Shown here piece after piece: positions 1 through 5,965 of a DNA stretch of 7,170 nucleotides; position 1 is the stretch's first letter, and each line of letters begins with the position of its first letter. The translations under genes were made by a program, and so were the position numbers. Under the pieces are notes generated by a model. It was not told the origin of the DNA. It did no database searches and was given only the letters and a program-made list of their open reading frames with translations. Source of the stretch: an uncultured Phascolarctobacterium sp. (lineage in GTDB: Bacteria > Bacillota > Negativicutes > Acidaminococcales > Acidaminococcaceae); assembly GCA_900757795.1 (NCBI GenBank), contig CAAEPE010000027.1, positions 1 to 7,170 of the forward strand. Direction: 5' to 3'.

Positions 1-50
1 GTACCATCAACCGCGAAATCAGCGAGTTTACGGATATTCCGCACGTATAA
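1..50 (+). CDS. C-terminal end of an unidentified gene (partial)
   Basis: The third frame reads the last 15 residues of a protein, TINREISEFTDIPHV, then a TAA at 48-50. A strong terminator begins 12 nt later, which is what the end of a transcription unit should look like. The codon mix (GAA, ATC, AGC, CCG) resembles the coding style of the operon downstream. The other two forward frames are also open over this short stretch: frame 1 stops at 61-63 and frame 2 at about 107-109. The frame choice therefore rests on the stop-terminator spacing and on composition. I do not recognise the protein. Confidence 0.5.
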   Translation, partial: TINREISEFTDIPHV

Positions 51-61
51 AAGAAGCAAGT

Positions 62-98
62 AAAGAGCCTTCGAGAAAATTTCTCGAAGGCTCTTTTT
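62..98 (+). terminator. Rho-independent terminator of the upstream gene
   Basis: A perfect 16-bp stem, AAAGAGCCTTCGAGAA (62-77) against TTCTCGAAGGCTCTTT (81-96), closes a 3-nt loop. It ends in a run of five T residues (94-98), partly inside the stem. It lies 12 nt after the TAA at 48-50, so it should end transcription of the gene entering from the left. Because the stem is symmetric with A on one side and T on the other, it could also act weakly on the opposite strand. Confidence 0.9.
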
Positions 99-270
99 GC
101 GTTAAAAAAGCGAGTTGAACGAGTGAAAATATATCGCTACTATATTTTTTAGAATATATGAGTGGTTGTTCATGAAATACGCTAGGAACAAACATTTGTT
201 TTGAATATAGCGGTTTAGCTGGTGTGCATTGTATTGTAGTTGATGAAAGTGTTCGTGTTTTTTTCAGCTA
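99..270. other. AT-rich gene-free spacer left of the IS remnant
   Basis: I see no coding region here. The stretch is AT-rich. It holds a small AT-only hairpin, AAAATATA (126-133) with TATATTTT (141-148) around a 7-nt loop, followed by two further T residues. It also holds an 8-bp inverted repeat, TACGCTAG at 178-185 and CTAGCGTA at 268-275, the second copy crossing into the left IS end. Neither has a clear function. The spacer probably belonged to the original upstream region of the ABC operon before the element inserted. Confidence 0.5.
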
Positions 271-290
271 GCGTAAAGTTTTTGTAGGAA
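271..290 (+). repeat. Left terminal inverted repeat of the IS remnant
   Basis: GCGTAAAGTTTTTGTAGGAA pairs with the reverse complement of 1358-1377, GCGTCAGTTTACTGTAGGAA, at 15 of 20 positions. The matches include the outer GCGT and the inner block TGTAGGAA. Similarity stops outside GCGT, which sets the boundary. Confidence 0.65.
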
Positions 291-306
291 AAACGGGAAA
301 TAAAAG

Positions 307-370
307 AGAACACCAAATTGTGTTATTATTAAGTGACCAAACAAAAACAAATACACAATAGAGGTGTTCT
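307..370 (+). promoter_or_regulatory. Hairpin over the transposase ribosome binding site
   Basis: AGAACACC (307-314) pairs perfectly with GGTGTTCT (363-370), and ATTGTGT (317-323) with ACACAAT (353-359). The two arms are separated by a small 2/3-nt internal loop, and the apical loop is 29 nt. The right arm contains most of the ribosome binding site AGAGGTG (360-366) and ends two bases before the TTG start codon at 373-375. A transcript reading in from outside would fold so that the transposase start is hidden. A transcript starting inside the left arm would not. This is a known way for insertion sequences to avoid activation by external transcription. Its role here is inferred. Confidence 0.6.
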
Positions 371-372
371 AT

Positions 373-1213
373 TTGCATACTAGTATACAACGTTTTGTCA
401 CATTTGGCACTCATAATTTGCAAAAAGCTATTGAAGAATTTATTTCTCATCCAGAAGACATCGCTGACTTCGTTAACAGTGTTCAGCAAGAGATCCTGTA
501 GTTTGGTCTGGACATTATTTCTGAAACATTGGAGGAATGCAACCAATTTCTGGTTGAAAGTGAAGCGCGAAAGCAGAAATGGCCTGTAGTCCGTACCGAC
601 TCGAAATAACTACTTACTTTTATGGGACCTATTATTTTCCATAAAACTTTATTTAAACATACGATTACTGGCAAGAGCGCATATCTTTTAGATAAATATT
701 TGAAGATTGAGAGTCATGAACGTTATTAGTGAGGATGCCAAGGCCTGTATCCTTGAGGAAGCTTCTCAGACATCTTACCGGAAAGCAGGTGAAAACGCCA
801 GCATTCTGGATATGGCGAGCAAACAGACCGTTATGGAGGTTATGGGTACAAGTATATAGATATATTGAACAGCATTATGATTTAAGCAAAGTAAAAAGAG
901 TTTATATAAATGCAGATGGAGGAATGTGGATAAAGACTGCTTTGTCGTATTTAGATAAGTCTAAATACGTATTGGATGGTTTTCGTCTGAAGCAAACCCT
1001 GTTTAGGATGACAGCATGCCTTAAAGGAGCAGCGGGAGAAGCAAAAGAATTGCAGAACTTAGTAAGGAAAATAACAGAAGGAATGGATACTGAAGCTGAC
1101 GATAAGAGGTTATTAGATGGCCTTGACTATATTCTGAATAATTTTAAAGTAGCTAAGACCAGATTGAGTAGAAAAAAGTACTAGCACCCTGTAGCGCCGA
1201 GGGCCATGTAAGC
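373..1213 (+). pseudogene. ISLre2-family transposase, broken (stops, frameshift, internal deletion)
   Basis: Reading from TTG 373, behind AGAGGTG (360-366), gives the N-terminus typical of ISLre2/UPF0236 transposases: FVTFGTHNLQKAIEEF, HPEDIADFV, then after a stop GLDIISETLEECN and VVRTDSK, then GKSAYLLDK and ESHER. In-frame stops lie at 499-501 (TAG), 607-609 (TAA) and 727-729 (TAG). At about 724 the homology moves to the next frame (ISEDAKACILEEASQTSYRK, ending in SKQTV near 830). It then jumps at about 830-850 to VYRYIEQHYDLSKVKRVYIN and NADGGMWIK, a core region of the family, in a third frame. The middle part that normally joins SKQTV to this core (roughly 100 residues by recollection of the family) is missing. 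The third frame ends at a TAG (1182-1184), but the conserved block CSAEGHVS is still readable in another frame at 1190-1213. Nothing clear of the C-terminus follows. The open stretch 729-1184 is only a fragment. The gene cannot make an active transposase. Confidence 0.85.
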
Positions 1214-1357
1214 CTATAAATGCAAAAAAAGATGTGGTTACAAAACCCTATTTGGCTTTAATATTACTAACCCAGAATGCTTGACGACCCTTAAATGGCA
1301 TGTCAAGCTCGAATAACTTAATTAGTAAGACAAAATTGGTGGAGTCTGTCCTTTTGA
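1214..1357. other. Degraded 3' part of the IS remnant, no readable gene
   Basis: All three forward frames are interrupted, and I cannot align this stretch with the C-terminal part of ISLre2 transposases. Its last 50 or so bases, read on the minus strand, resemble the inside of the left end. CACCAA (1337-1342, minus strand) and TTAAGT (1316-1321, minus strand) match CACCAA (311-316) and TTAAGT (329-334) with similar spacing. The stretch is therefore subterminal IS sequence rather than host DNA. The operon promoter lies outside it. Confidence 0.5.
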
Positions 1358-1377
1358 TTCCTACAGTAAACTGACGC
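1358..1377 (-). repeat. Right terminal inverted repeat of the IS remnant
   Basis: On the plus strand this reads TTCCTACAGTAAACTGACGC. Its reverse complement matches the left end (271-290) at 15 of 20 positions. It ends about 22 nt upstream of the -35 box of the ABC operon promoter, so the insertion spared the core promoter. Confidence 0.65.
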
Positions 1378-1398
1378 GGCAGCGAACAGATGAATTTC

Positions 1399-1427
1399 TT
1401 GCATAATATGACATTATAGTGTAAAAT
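1399..1427 (+). promoter_or_regulatory. Sigma-70-type promoter of the ABC importer operon
   Basis: A -35 box TTGCAT (1399-1404) and a -10 box TAAAAT (1422-1427) are separated by exactly 17 bp, in AT-rich DNA. Transcription would start near 1434, giving a leader of about 35 nt before the ATG at 1469, with the ribosome binding site AAGGAAGGTG just upstream of the start. I see no clear operator palindrome. Any upstream activator site would now be separated from its old context by the IS remnant. Confidence 0.65.
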
Positions 1428-1468
1428 AAAATTAACAAAATTTTTAAAAATAAAAAGGAAGGTGCACT

Positions 1469-3040
1469 ATGAAAAAATTATTAGTTTTTCTCATGGCAGC
1501 TTTGATGATCGCTGCTATGGCTGTTGCCGGCTGCGGCGGCGGTGAAAAAAAAGCCGATAATGCTGCCGGTGGTGGCGTTGCTCACAAAGAGAAGCTGGTT
1601 ATCGGTACTGATGCCGACATCAACAATCTTAATCTGCAAAAGCAACAGGATGCTGCTAACAACGTTATTTTGAAGAACACTCACCAAACCTTGGTGTTTT
1701 TCAACAACGGTTCTCAAGGAAAAGAGCGTTTTGTTCCCGGCTTGGCAACCGATTGGAAATTTGTTGACGATACCCACATCATTATGAATCTGCGTAAAGA
1801 CGTATATTTCAATGATGGTAAAAAAACTCCCATGACTGCTGACGACGTTAAGTTTACTTTGGACATGGCTATGAAGAACGTTATTAAATCCGCTCTGGCC
1901 GGCTTTGTAAAATGTACCGTTAAAGATAAGCATCAAATTGAAATTGAAATCAGTTCTTACAATAATGAATTTATCCAATCTCTGTCTTCCGTTCCTCTAT
2001 CTATTCAATCTAAAAAAGCTTATGATGACGGCGTAAAGGAACCTTGGCTGATTGGTACCGGTCCCTATAAATTTGACAAATGGGTTCAAGGCGAGTACTG
2101 CCGTTTGAACAAGGTTAAAGATTATTGGGGAAATAGCCTTCCCGCAACCGAAAACTTTGCTCCCGGCGTTTCTGATGTTATCGAATTCCGTCCGATGATA
2201 GAAGCTTCTGCTCGCGTAATGGCGTTGCAGGCCGGCGAAATCGACGTATGCGTAAATCCGCCTATCAGCGATTTAAAATTCTTGCAGGATGACAAAAAGG
2301 TTACTGTTTATGAACAGCCCGGCACTCGTCTTTTCTACTTTGCTTTCAACGTAGAAAAGAAACCGTGGGATAACCAAAAGCTGCGTCAGGCCGTAGCTTG
2401 CGCTATCGACAAAAAATCTGTTTTGGATGCTGCTCTGAACGGCAAGGGCACTCTGCAAAAAACCATTTTGAACCGTGGTTTGTGGGGCTTCTATGACGAA
2501 ATGCCTGGTTATGATTTTAATCTTGAGCGTGCAAAACAGCTAATGAAAGAATCCGGCGTAACCGGCCCTATCAAAACTACTTTGACTTATGCAACCGGCG
2601 CTCCTTATGAGCAAATTGCTACCGTAATTCAAGCTAATTTGGCTAAGATTGGAATTACCGTTGATTTGGTTCCCATGGAACAAGCTGCTTTGAAAGCTGC
2701 CTGCAAGGACGGCAAGCAAAGCCTGTTCCTGTGGCGTTGGAACGAAGATTCCAAAGTTGACTTCGTATATCGCGACCTGTTCTACACAGGTTCCGGTTCT
2801 AACTATCATCACTTTGCTGACGCTAAAGCAGATAAAATGATTGACGAAGTTGCAACCTTGAAGGATCAAAAACAACGTATGGAAATCGGCATTGAATTAC
2901 AAAAATATTTAGTTGACCAATGCCCGCAGGTTCCTCTGTATATTGCTAATTTGGTTATCGCCTATAATAAAGATTTGAAAGGCGAATATTTCTATGGCGG
3001 CGGCAACCATGACTGGCGTCATGCTTATATCGCTAAATAA
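1469..3040 (+). CDS. ABC importer solute-binding lipoprotein, family 5 (peptide/nickel type)
   Basis: This 523-residue protein captures the substrate outside the membrane and delivers it to the permease pair encoded next. The N-terminus is a lipoprotein signal: KK, a hydrophobic stretch to residue 20, and lipobox AVAGC with Cys22 as the lipid-modified residue. A Gly/Ala/Lys-rich linker follows to about residue 40. The family 5 fold (SBP_bac_5) then shows its usual landmarks: FVPGLATDWKF (88-98), LRKDVYFNDG with MTADDVKFTLD (108-132), the signature LIGTGPYKFDKW (194-205), and LRQAVACAIDKK (305-316). The length is normal for the family. The start is fixed by the ribosome binding site AAGGAAGGTG (about 1455-1464) and by the signal peptide. 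The gene is first in the operon, behind the promoter at 1399-1427, and is followed by a hairpin. Family 5 members bind di- or oligopeptides, nickel chelates, opines or other solutes. I cannot decide the ligand from the sequence. Confidence 0.93.
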   Translation: MKKLLVFLMAALMIAAMAVAGCGGGEKKADNAAGGGVAHKEKLVIGTDADINNLNLQKQQDAANNVILKNTHQTLVFFNNGSQGKERFVPGLATDWKFVDDTHIIMNLRKDVYFNDGKKTPMTADDVKFTLDMAMKNVIKSALAGFVKCTVKDKHQIEIEISSYNNEFIQSLSSVPLSIQSKKAYDDGVKEPWLIGTGPYKFDKWVQGEYCRLNKVKDYWGNSLPATENFAPGVSDVIEFRPMIEASARVMALQAGEIDVCVNPPISDLKFLQDDKKVTVYEQPGTRLFYFAFNVEKKPWDNQKLRQAVACAIDKKSVLDAALNGKGTLQKTILNRGLWGFYDEMPGYDFNLERAKQLMKESGVTGPIKTTLTYATGAPYEQIATVIQANLAKIGITVDLVPMEQAALKAACKDGKQSLFLWRWNEDSKVDFVYRDLFYTGSGSNYHHFADAKADKMIDEVATLKDQKQRMEIGIELQKYLVDQCPQVPLYIANLVIAYNKDLKGEYFYGGGNHDWRHAYIAK

Positions 3041-3066
3041 GTAAGCTGGATAATCTACACAGGCTA

Positions 3067-3099
3067 AAAACAAGGGAGGGCGTTGTCCTCTCTTGTTTT
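3067..3099 (+). terminator. Intercistronic hairpin, partial terminator or 3' stabiliser
   Basis: AAAACAAGGGAGG (3067-3079) pairs with CCTCTCTTGTTTT (3087-3099) over 13 bp, with one G-U pair and a 7-nt loop. The only T-run is the TTTT inside the stem and is followed by A, so termination should be leaky. The hairpin lies between the binding-protein gene and the first permease gene, which has no promoter I can recognise of its own. In such operons a structure here usually keeps binding protein in excess over the membrane parts, either by partial termination or by protecting the 3' end of the shorter mRNA. That role is inferred. Confidence 0.65.
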
Positions 3100-3133
3100 A
3101 TAGTTGCAGCTTTTATGAAAGGAGCTTCATTGA

Positions 3134-4069
3134 ATGTTAAAATATGTTGTCAATAGACTCCTCAGTTTAATTCCCGTAATTTTAGTAACATCCTTTATGA
3201 TTTACTGGGCCATGAGCCTGACAGAAGGGGATCCTGCCATGATGATTGCAGGCGACGGTGCTTCGCAGGAGATGATTGAACAAATCCGCCACGATTTAGG
3301 ACTTGACCAGCCGTTTCTGCTGCAATATTTCAATTATATTAAGGGAATGCTGGTGGGCGATATGGGTAAATCCTATGTAACTAATAAGGATGTATTTGCT
3401 ACCTTCTTCCAGTACCTGCCCAACACTTTATATCTTGGCGGTTCTGCTGTTATTATTGCTACTATCGTTTCTATTCCTTTGGGCATTTATACTGCCATTC
3501 ACCAAAATACTTGGAAAGATACCGCAGGTATGGTATTTGCTTTGTTCGGTACTTCTATGCCTAACTTTTGGCTGGGCTTGATGCTGATTATTATTTTTGC
3601 GCTGCATTTGAGATTGTTTCCCACCGGCGGTAATTTTGGCTGGAAAAGCTTAGTGCTGCCTGCCGTTACCGTAGGCTTTGGCTTGGCGGCGCTGATTACG
3701 CGCATCACGCGTTCTTCCATGCTGGACGTTATGCGTCAAGATTATATGACTACCGCACGCGCCAAGGGCTGCAGCGAAAAGCGCGTTATTTATAAGCACG
3801 GCTTAAAAAATGCGCTGATTCCCATCATTACTGCTATCGGTCTGCAAATGTCTTTGGTTATTACCGGCTCTGTTTTGGCGGAGACAGTTTTCAGCTGGCC
3901 GGGAATTGGCCGCTTGGTATATGAATCTATTACCAGACGCGATATTCCCATGGTTACAGGCTCGATAATTCTGTGCTCTATTTTAATGTGTATTATCAAT
4001 TTAATAGTTGACTTGGTGTACGCTTTCTTTGATCCGCGTATCAAGGCTCAATACAGCAAGAAAGGGTGA
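3134..4069 (+). CDS. ABC importer permease, DppB/OppB-like
   Basis: This 311-residue inner-membrane protein forms half of the translocation channel. The N-terminus MLKYVVNRLLSLIPVILVTS is the characteristic first membrane helix of the DppB/OppB/NikB group. It is followed by the usual extracytoplasmic part with GDPA (32-35), the DLGLDQPFLLQYFNY stretch (54-68) and GDMGKSY (75-81). Further membrane segments lie at roughly 100-120, 132-158, 172-190, 225-250 and 273-298, six in all. The EAA-type coupling loop that docks on an ATPase is at about 203-233, with ARAKG (208-212) and the downstream KNALIPIIT. The C-terminus VYAFFDPRIK is also family-typical. The start ATG has a good site AAAGGAG (3118-3124) at 9 nt. 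The TGA stop is followed after 5 nt by the likely start of the second permease. The length is normal for the family. Confidence 0.93.
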   Translation: MLKYVVNRLLSLIPVILVTSFMIYWAMSLTEGDPAMMIAGDGASQEMIEQIRHDLGLDQPFLLQYFNYIKGMLVGDMGKSYVTNKDVFATFFQYLPNTLYLGGSAVIIATIVSIPLGIYTAIHQNTWKDTAGMVFALFGTSMPNFWLGLMLIIIFALHLRLFPTGGNFGWKSLVLPAVTVGFGLAALITRITRSSMLDVMRQDYMTTARAKGCSEKRVIYKHGLKNALIPIITAIGLQMSLVITGSVLAETVFSWPGIGRLVYESITRRDIPMVTGSIILCSILMCIINLIVDLVYAFFDPRIKAQYSKKG

Positions 4070-4074
4070 GGAAG

Positions 4075-4947
4075 ATGGCAGTAAAGAAAAAAATTAAAGG
4101 ACGCACCATGTTCCAAGAAACCTGGCATCGTTTGTTAAAAAATAAAGGCGCAGTTATCGGCATGGCTTTTTTGGCGCTGCTGGTAGTTGTTGCTGTAATC
4201 AGTCCCTTTGTTTTTGATTATGAAACAGATGTTATCGGTCAAAATTTGGCTATTAAATTGCAGGCTCCTAACAGCGAGCATTGGTTTGGTACGGACGAAT
4301 ACGGACGCGATTTATTTGCCCGCGTTATGTACGGCGCTCGTTACAGCCTGGCTATCGGCGTGGGCTCCGTAGGCTTCGGCTTGGTTGTCGGTACGATTTT
4401 AGGCTCTATTGCCGGATTTTACGGCGGCAAGGCCGACGATATTATTATGCGCGGTATTGATATTTTTTATTCCATTCCTAATATTTTGAAGGCTGTTGTT
4501 ATCGTGTCTCTTTTGGGTACCAGCACCATCAATTTAATTATCGCGTTGGCAATTTCCTGCGCTACTAATTATGCACGTATCGTGCGCGCTTCCGTAATGA
4601 CGGTGCGCGATTTGGAATATGTGGAATCATCATACGCCATGGGGTTGCCCACGTGGAAAATAATTTTGCGCCACATTCTGCCTAATTGCTTGTCGCCGAT
4701 TATTGTACAGACTACGTTGCTGATTGGCACTACCATTATTTCTGCTTCTTCCTTAAGCTTTTTGGGAATTGGTGTTCCGGCTCCTGCTCCTGAATGGGGC
4801 GCGCTGCTTTCCGGCGGACGAGCGCATATTCGCGGTGCCAGCTATATTTGCGTTATTCCCGGTCTAGCCATTATGTTTACCGTCTTGGCTTTGAATTTGT
4901 TGGGCGACGGTCTGCGCGATGCGTTGGACCCGAAGCTGAAGAAATAA
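4075..4947 (+). CDS. ABC importer permease, DppC/OppC-like
   Basis: This 290-residue membrane protein is the other half of the channel. The N-terminal OppC_N segment contains the first helix (about 24-47). Then come the hallmark HWFGTDEYGRDLFARVMYGAR region (69-89), membrane segments around 92-115, 134-165, 206-230 and 257-277, and the EAA coupling loop at about 181-211 (EYVESSYAMG, then LPNCLSPIIV). The C-terminus is the usual NLLGDGLRDALDPK. An in-frame GTG at 4066, overlapping the previous stop codon, would add MRK. I prefer ATG 4075 because AAAGGG (4061-4066) sits at a workable distance before it, while the GTG has only a poor site. The gene is translated directly after the DppB-like gene, so the two permeases are probably made in equal amounts. 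Confidence 0.9.
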   Translation: MAVKKKIKGRTMFQETWHRLLKNKGAVIGMAFLALLVVVAVISPFVFDYETDVIGQNLAIKLQAPNSEHWFGTDEYGRDLFARVMYGARYSLAIGVGSVGFGLVVGTILGSIAGFYGGKADDIIMRGIDIFYSIPNILKAVVIVSLLGTSTINLIIALAISCATNYARIVRASVMTVRDLEYVESSYAMGLPTWKIILRHILPNCLSPIIVQTTLLIGTTIISASSLSFLGIGVPAPAPEWGALLSGGRAHIRGASYICVIPGLAIMFTVLALNLLGDGLRDALDPKLKK

Positions 4948-4960
4948 GGGGGACTGCATT

Positions 4961-5965
4961 ATGGATTTAGTATTAGATATTAAGGACCTTGTAGTCCATT
5001 ACGAAACAGAAGATTCTGATGTACACGCTGTCAACGGCATTGATATTGCCATTGGCAAAAAACGTACCTTAGGCTTGGTAGGCGAAACCGGCGCCGGTAA
5101 AACTACTACGGCACTTTCCATTATGAATTTGGTTCCCGATCCGCCCGGTGTAATTAAAAACGGCTCCATAATTCTTGAAGGTAAGGACGTACTGAAAATG
5201 AGCGAGTCCGAGCTGGAGGCTATGCGCGGCAATGATGTGGCCATGATTTTCCAAGACCCTATGACTGCTTTAAATCCCGTTATGACTGTTGGCGAACAAA
5301 TTGCCGAAAGTTTGGAGCTGCACCAAAATTTAAAACCGGAAGAAGCTTTGGAAAAAGCCAAGGATATGCTAAAATTGGTAGGCATTGCCGAAAGCAGAGC
5401 TTACGACTATCCGCACCAATTTTCCGGCGGCATGAAACAGCGCGTAGTTATCGCTATTGCGTTGGCTTGCAGTCCCAAACTGTTAATCGCCGACGAACCG
5501 ACGACTGCGCTGGATGTAACTATTCAGGCGCAGGTTTTAGAGCTGATGAAGGATTTGATTAATAACCGCGATATGTCCATGCTGATGATTACTCACAGCT
5601 TAGGCATTGTGGCAGAAATTTGCGACGATATGGCAGTAATGTATGCCGGTCGTATTGTGGAGAAGGGGACCGTAAACGACGTTTTCAATAATATGCGTCA
5701 TCCTTACACTGAGGGCTTGTTCAACAGCCTGCCCAATTTAAAGGAGCAAGGTGAAATGCTGGAGCCTATTAAAGGCTTAATGCCCGACCCATCTGATTTG
5801 CATCCGGGATGCGCTTTTGCGCCGCGCTGTCCTTACGCTACTGCAAGCTGCTCAGCAGCTGTGCCGGAGCTTAAAGCCGTAGATGGCAGCAAAACCCATT
5901 TTGTAGCCTGTCATGCATATTCTAGACCGGGCTTTACTCTAAGGAGGAATCAAAATGAGCAATAA
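4961..5965 (+). CDS. ABC importer ATPase, DppD/OppD-like
   Basis: This 334-residue cytoplasmic ATPase is one half of the motor and docks on the permease pair. All nucleotide-binding motifs are intact: Walker A GETGAGKTT (41-49), Q-loop FQDP (97-100), signature FSGGMKQR (154-161), Walker B LLIADEP (174-180, catalytic Glu179) and the switch His212 (MITHS). Walker A has Thr and Ala where most relatives have GESGSGKS, a conservative change. After about residue 245 comes the extra C-terminal domain of peptide-type ATPases, starting HPYTEGLFNSLP. It contains four cysteines at 284, 290, 297 and 317 in the pattern GCAFAPRCP...C...VAC. In mycobacterial DppD this region is known to hold a [4Fe-4S] cluster, and the same is inferred here. 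The ribosome binding site AAGGGGGA (4946-4953) lies 13 nt after the preceding stop region. The 3' end overlaps the next gene by 11 nt. Confidence 0.94.
   Translation: MDLVLDIKDLVVHYETEDSDVHAVNGIDIAIGKKRTLGLVGETGAGKTTTALSIMNLVPDPPGVIKNGSIILEGKDVLKMSESELEAMRGNDVAMIFQDPMTALNPVMTVGEQIAESLELHQNLKPEEALEKAKDMLKLVGIAESRAYDYPHQFSGGMKQRVVIAIALACSPKLLIADEPTTALDVTIQAQVLELMKDLINNRDMSMLMITHSLGIVAEICDDMAVMYAGRIVEKGTVNDVFNNMRHPYTEGLFNSLPNLKEQGEMLEPIKGLMPDPSDLHPGCAFAPRCPYATASCSAAVPELKAVDGSKTHFVACHAYSRPGFTLRRNQNEQ

Larger units (their letters stand above)
271..1377 (+). mobile_element. Decayed, internally deleted ISLre2-family insertion sequence
   Basis: The element is bounded by imperfect terminal inverted repeats (271-290 and 1358-1377, 15 of 20 matching) and contains the broken remains of one transposase gene of the ISLre2/UPF0236 family. 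At about 1.1 kb it is clearly shorter than intact members of that family, which are about 1.5-2 kb (family knowledge). This agrees with the missing parts of the transposase. No intact target-site duplication remains. The best candidates, TTTCAGCTA (262-270) and CGGCAGCGA (1377-1385), agree at only 5 of 9 positions. The element therefore looks old and immobile. It sits between the terminator of the upstream gene and the promoter of the ABC operon. The ends are inferred from the repeats and could be off by a few bases. Confidence 0.75.

Noticed and set aside
126..150. AT-only hairpin with T-run as a second terminator
   Set aside because: The 8-bp stem is made only of A-T pairs and would be too unstable, and no gene ends just before it.
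178..275. 8-bp inverted repeat TACGCTAG/CTAGCGTA as an alternative IS end
   Set aside because: Similarity does not extend beyond eight bases, and the 178-185 copy lacks the TGTAGGAA block shared by the two accepted ends.
395..674. Short open frames on both strands in the transposase N-terminal region
   Set aside because: They shadow the broken transposase frame starting at 373, which alone matches the family.
729..1184. Open frame of 151 codons as an independent gene
   Set aside because: From about 846 onward it carries the core of an ISLre2 transposase. Its first 40 codons are out-of-frame translation of the preceding transposase part. It is a fragment of the pseudogene.
262..1386. Target-site duplication flanking the IS remnant
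   Set aside because: The best flanking 9-mers agree at only 5 of 9 positions, which is compatible with chance.
1415..1420. TATAGT as the -10 box of the ABC operon
   Set aside because: The spacer to TTGCAT would be only 10 bp. TAAAAT at 1422 gives the ideal 17 bp.
1481..1978. 165-codon minus-strand open frame inside the binding-protein gene
   Set aside because: It lies wholly opposite a well-supported coding region, has no convincing ribosome binding site, and its composition reflects the antisense of the real gene. The same holds for the other minus-strand frames across the operon.
4066..4074. GTG start for the DppC-like permease
   Set aside because: It gives only three more residues and has a weak upstream site. 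ATG 4075 has the better-placed AAAGGG.
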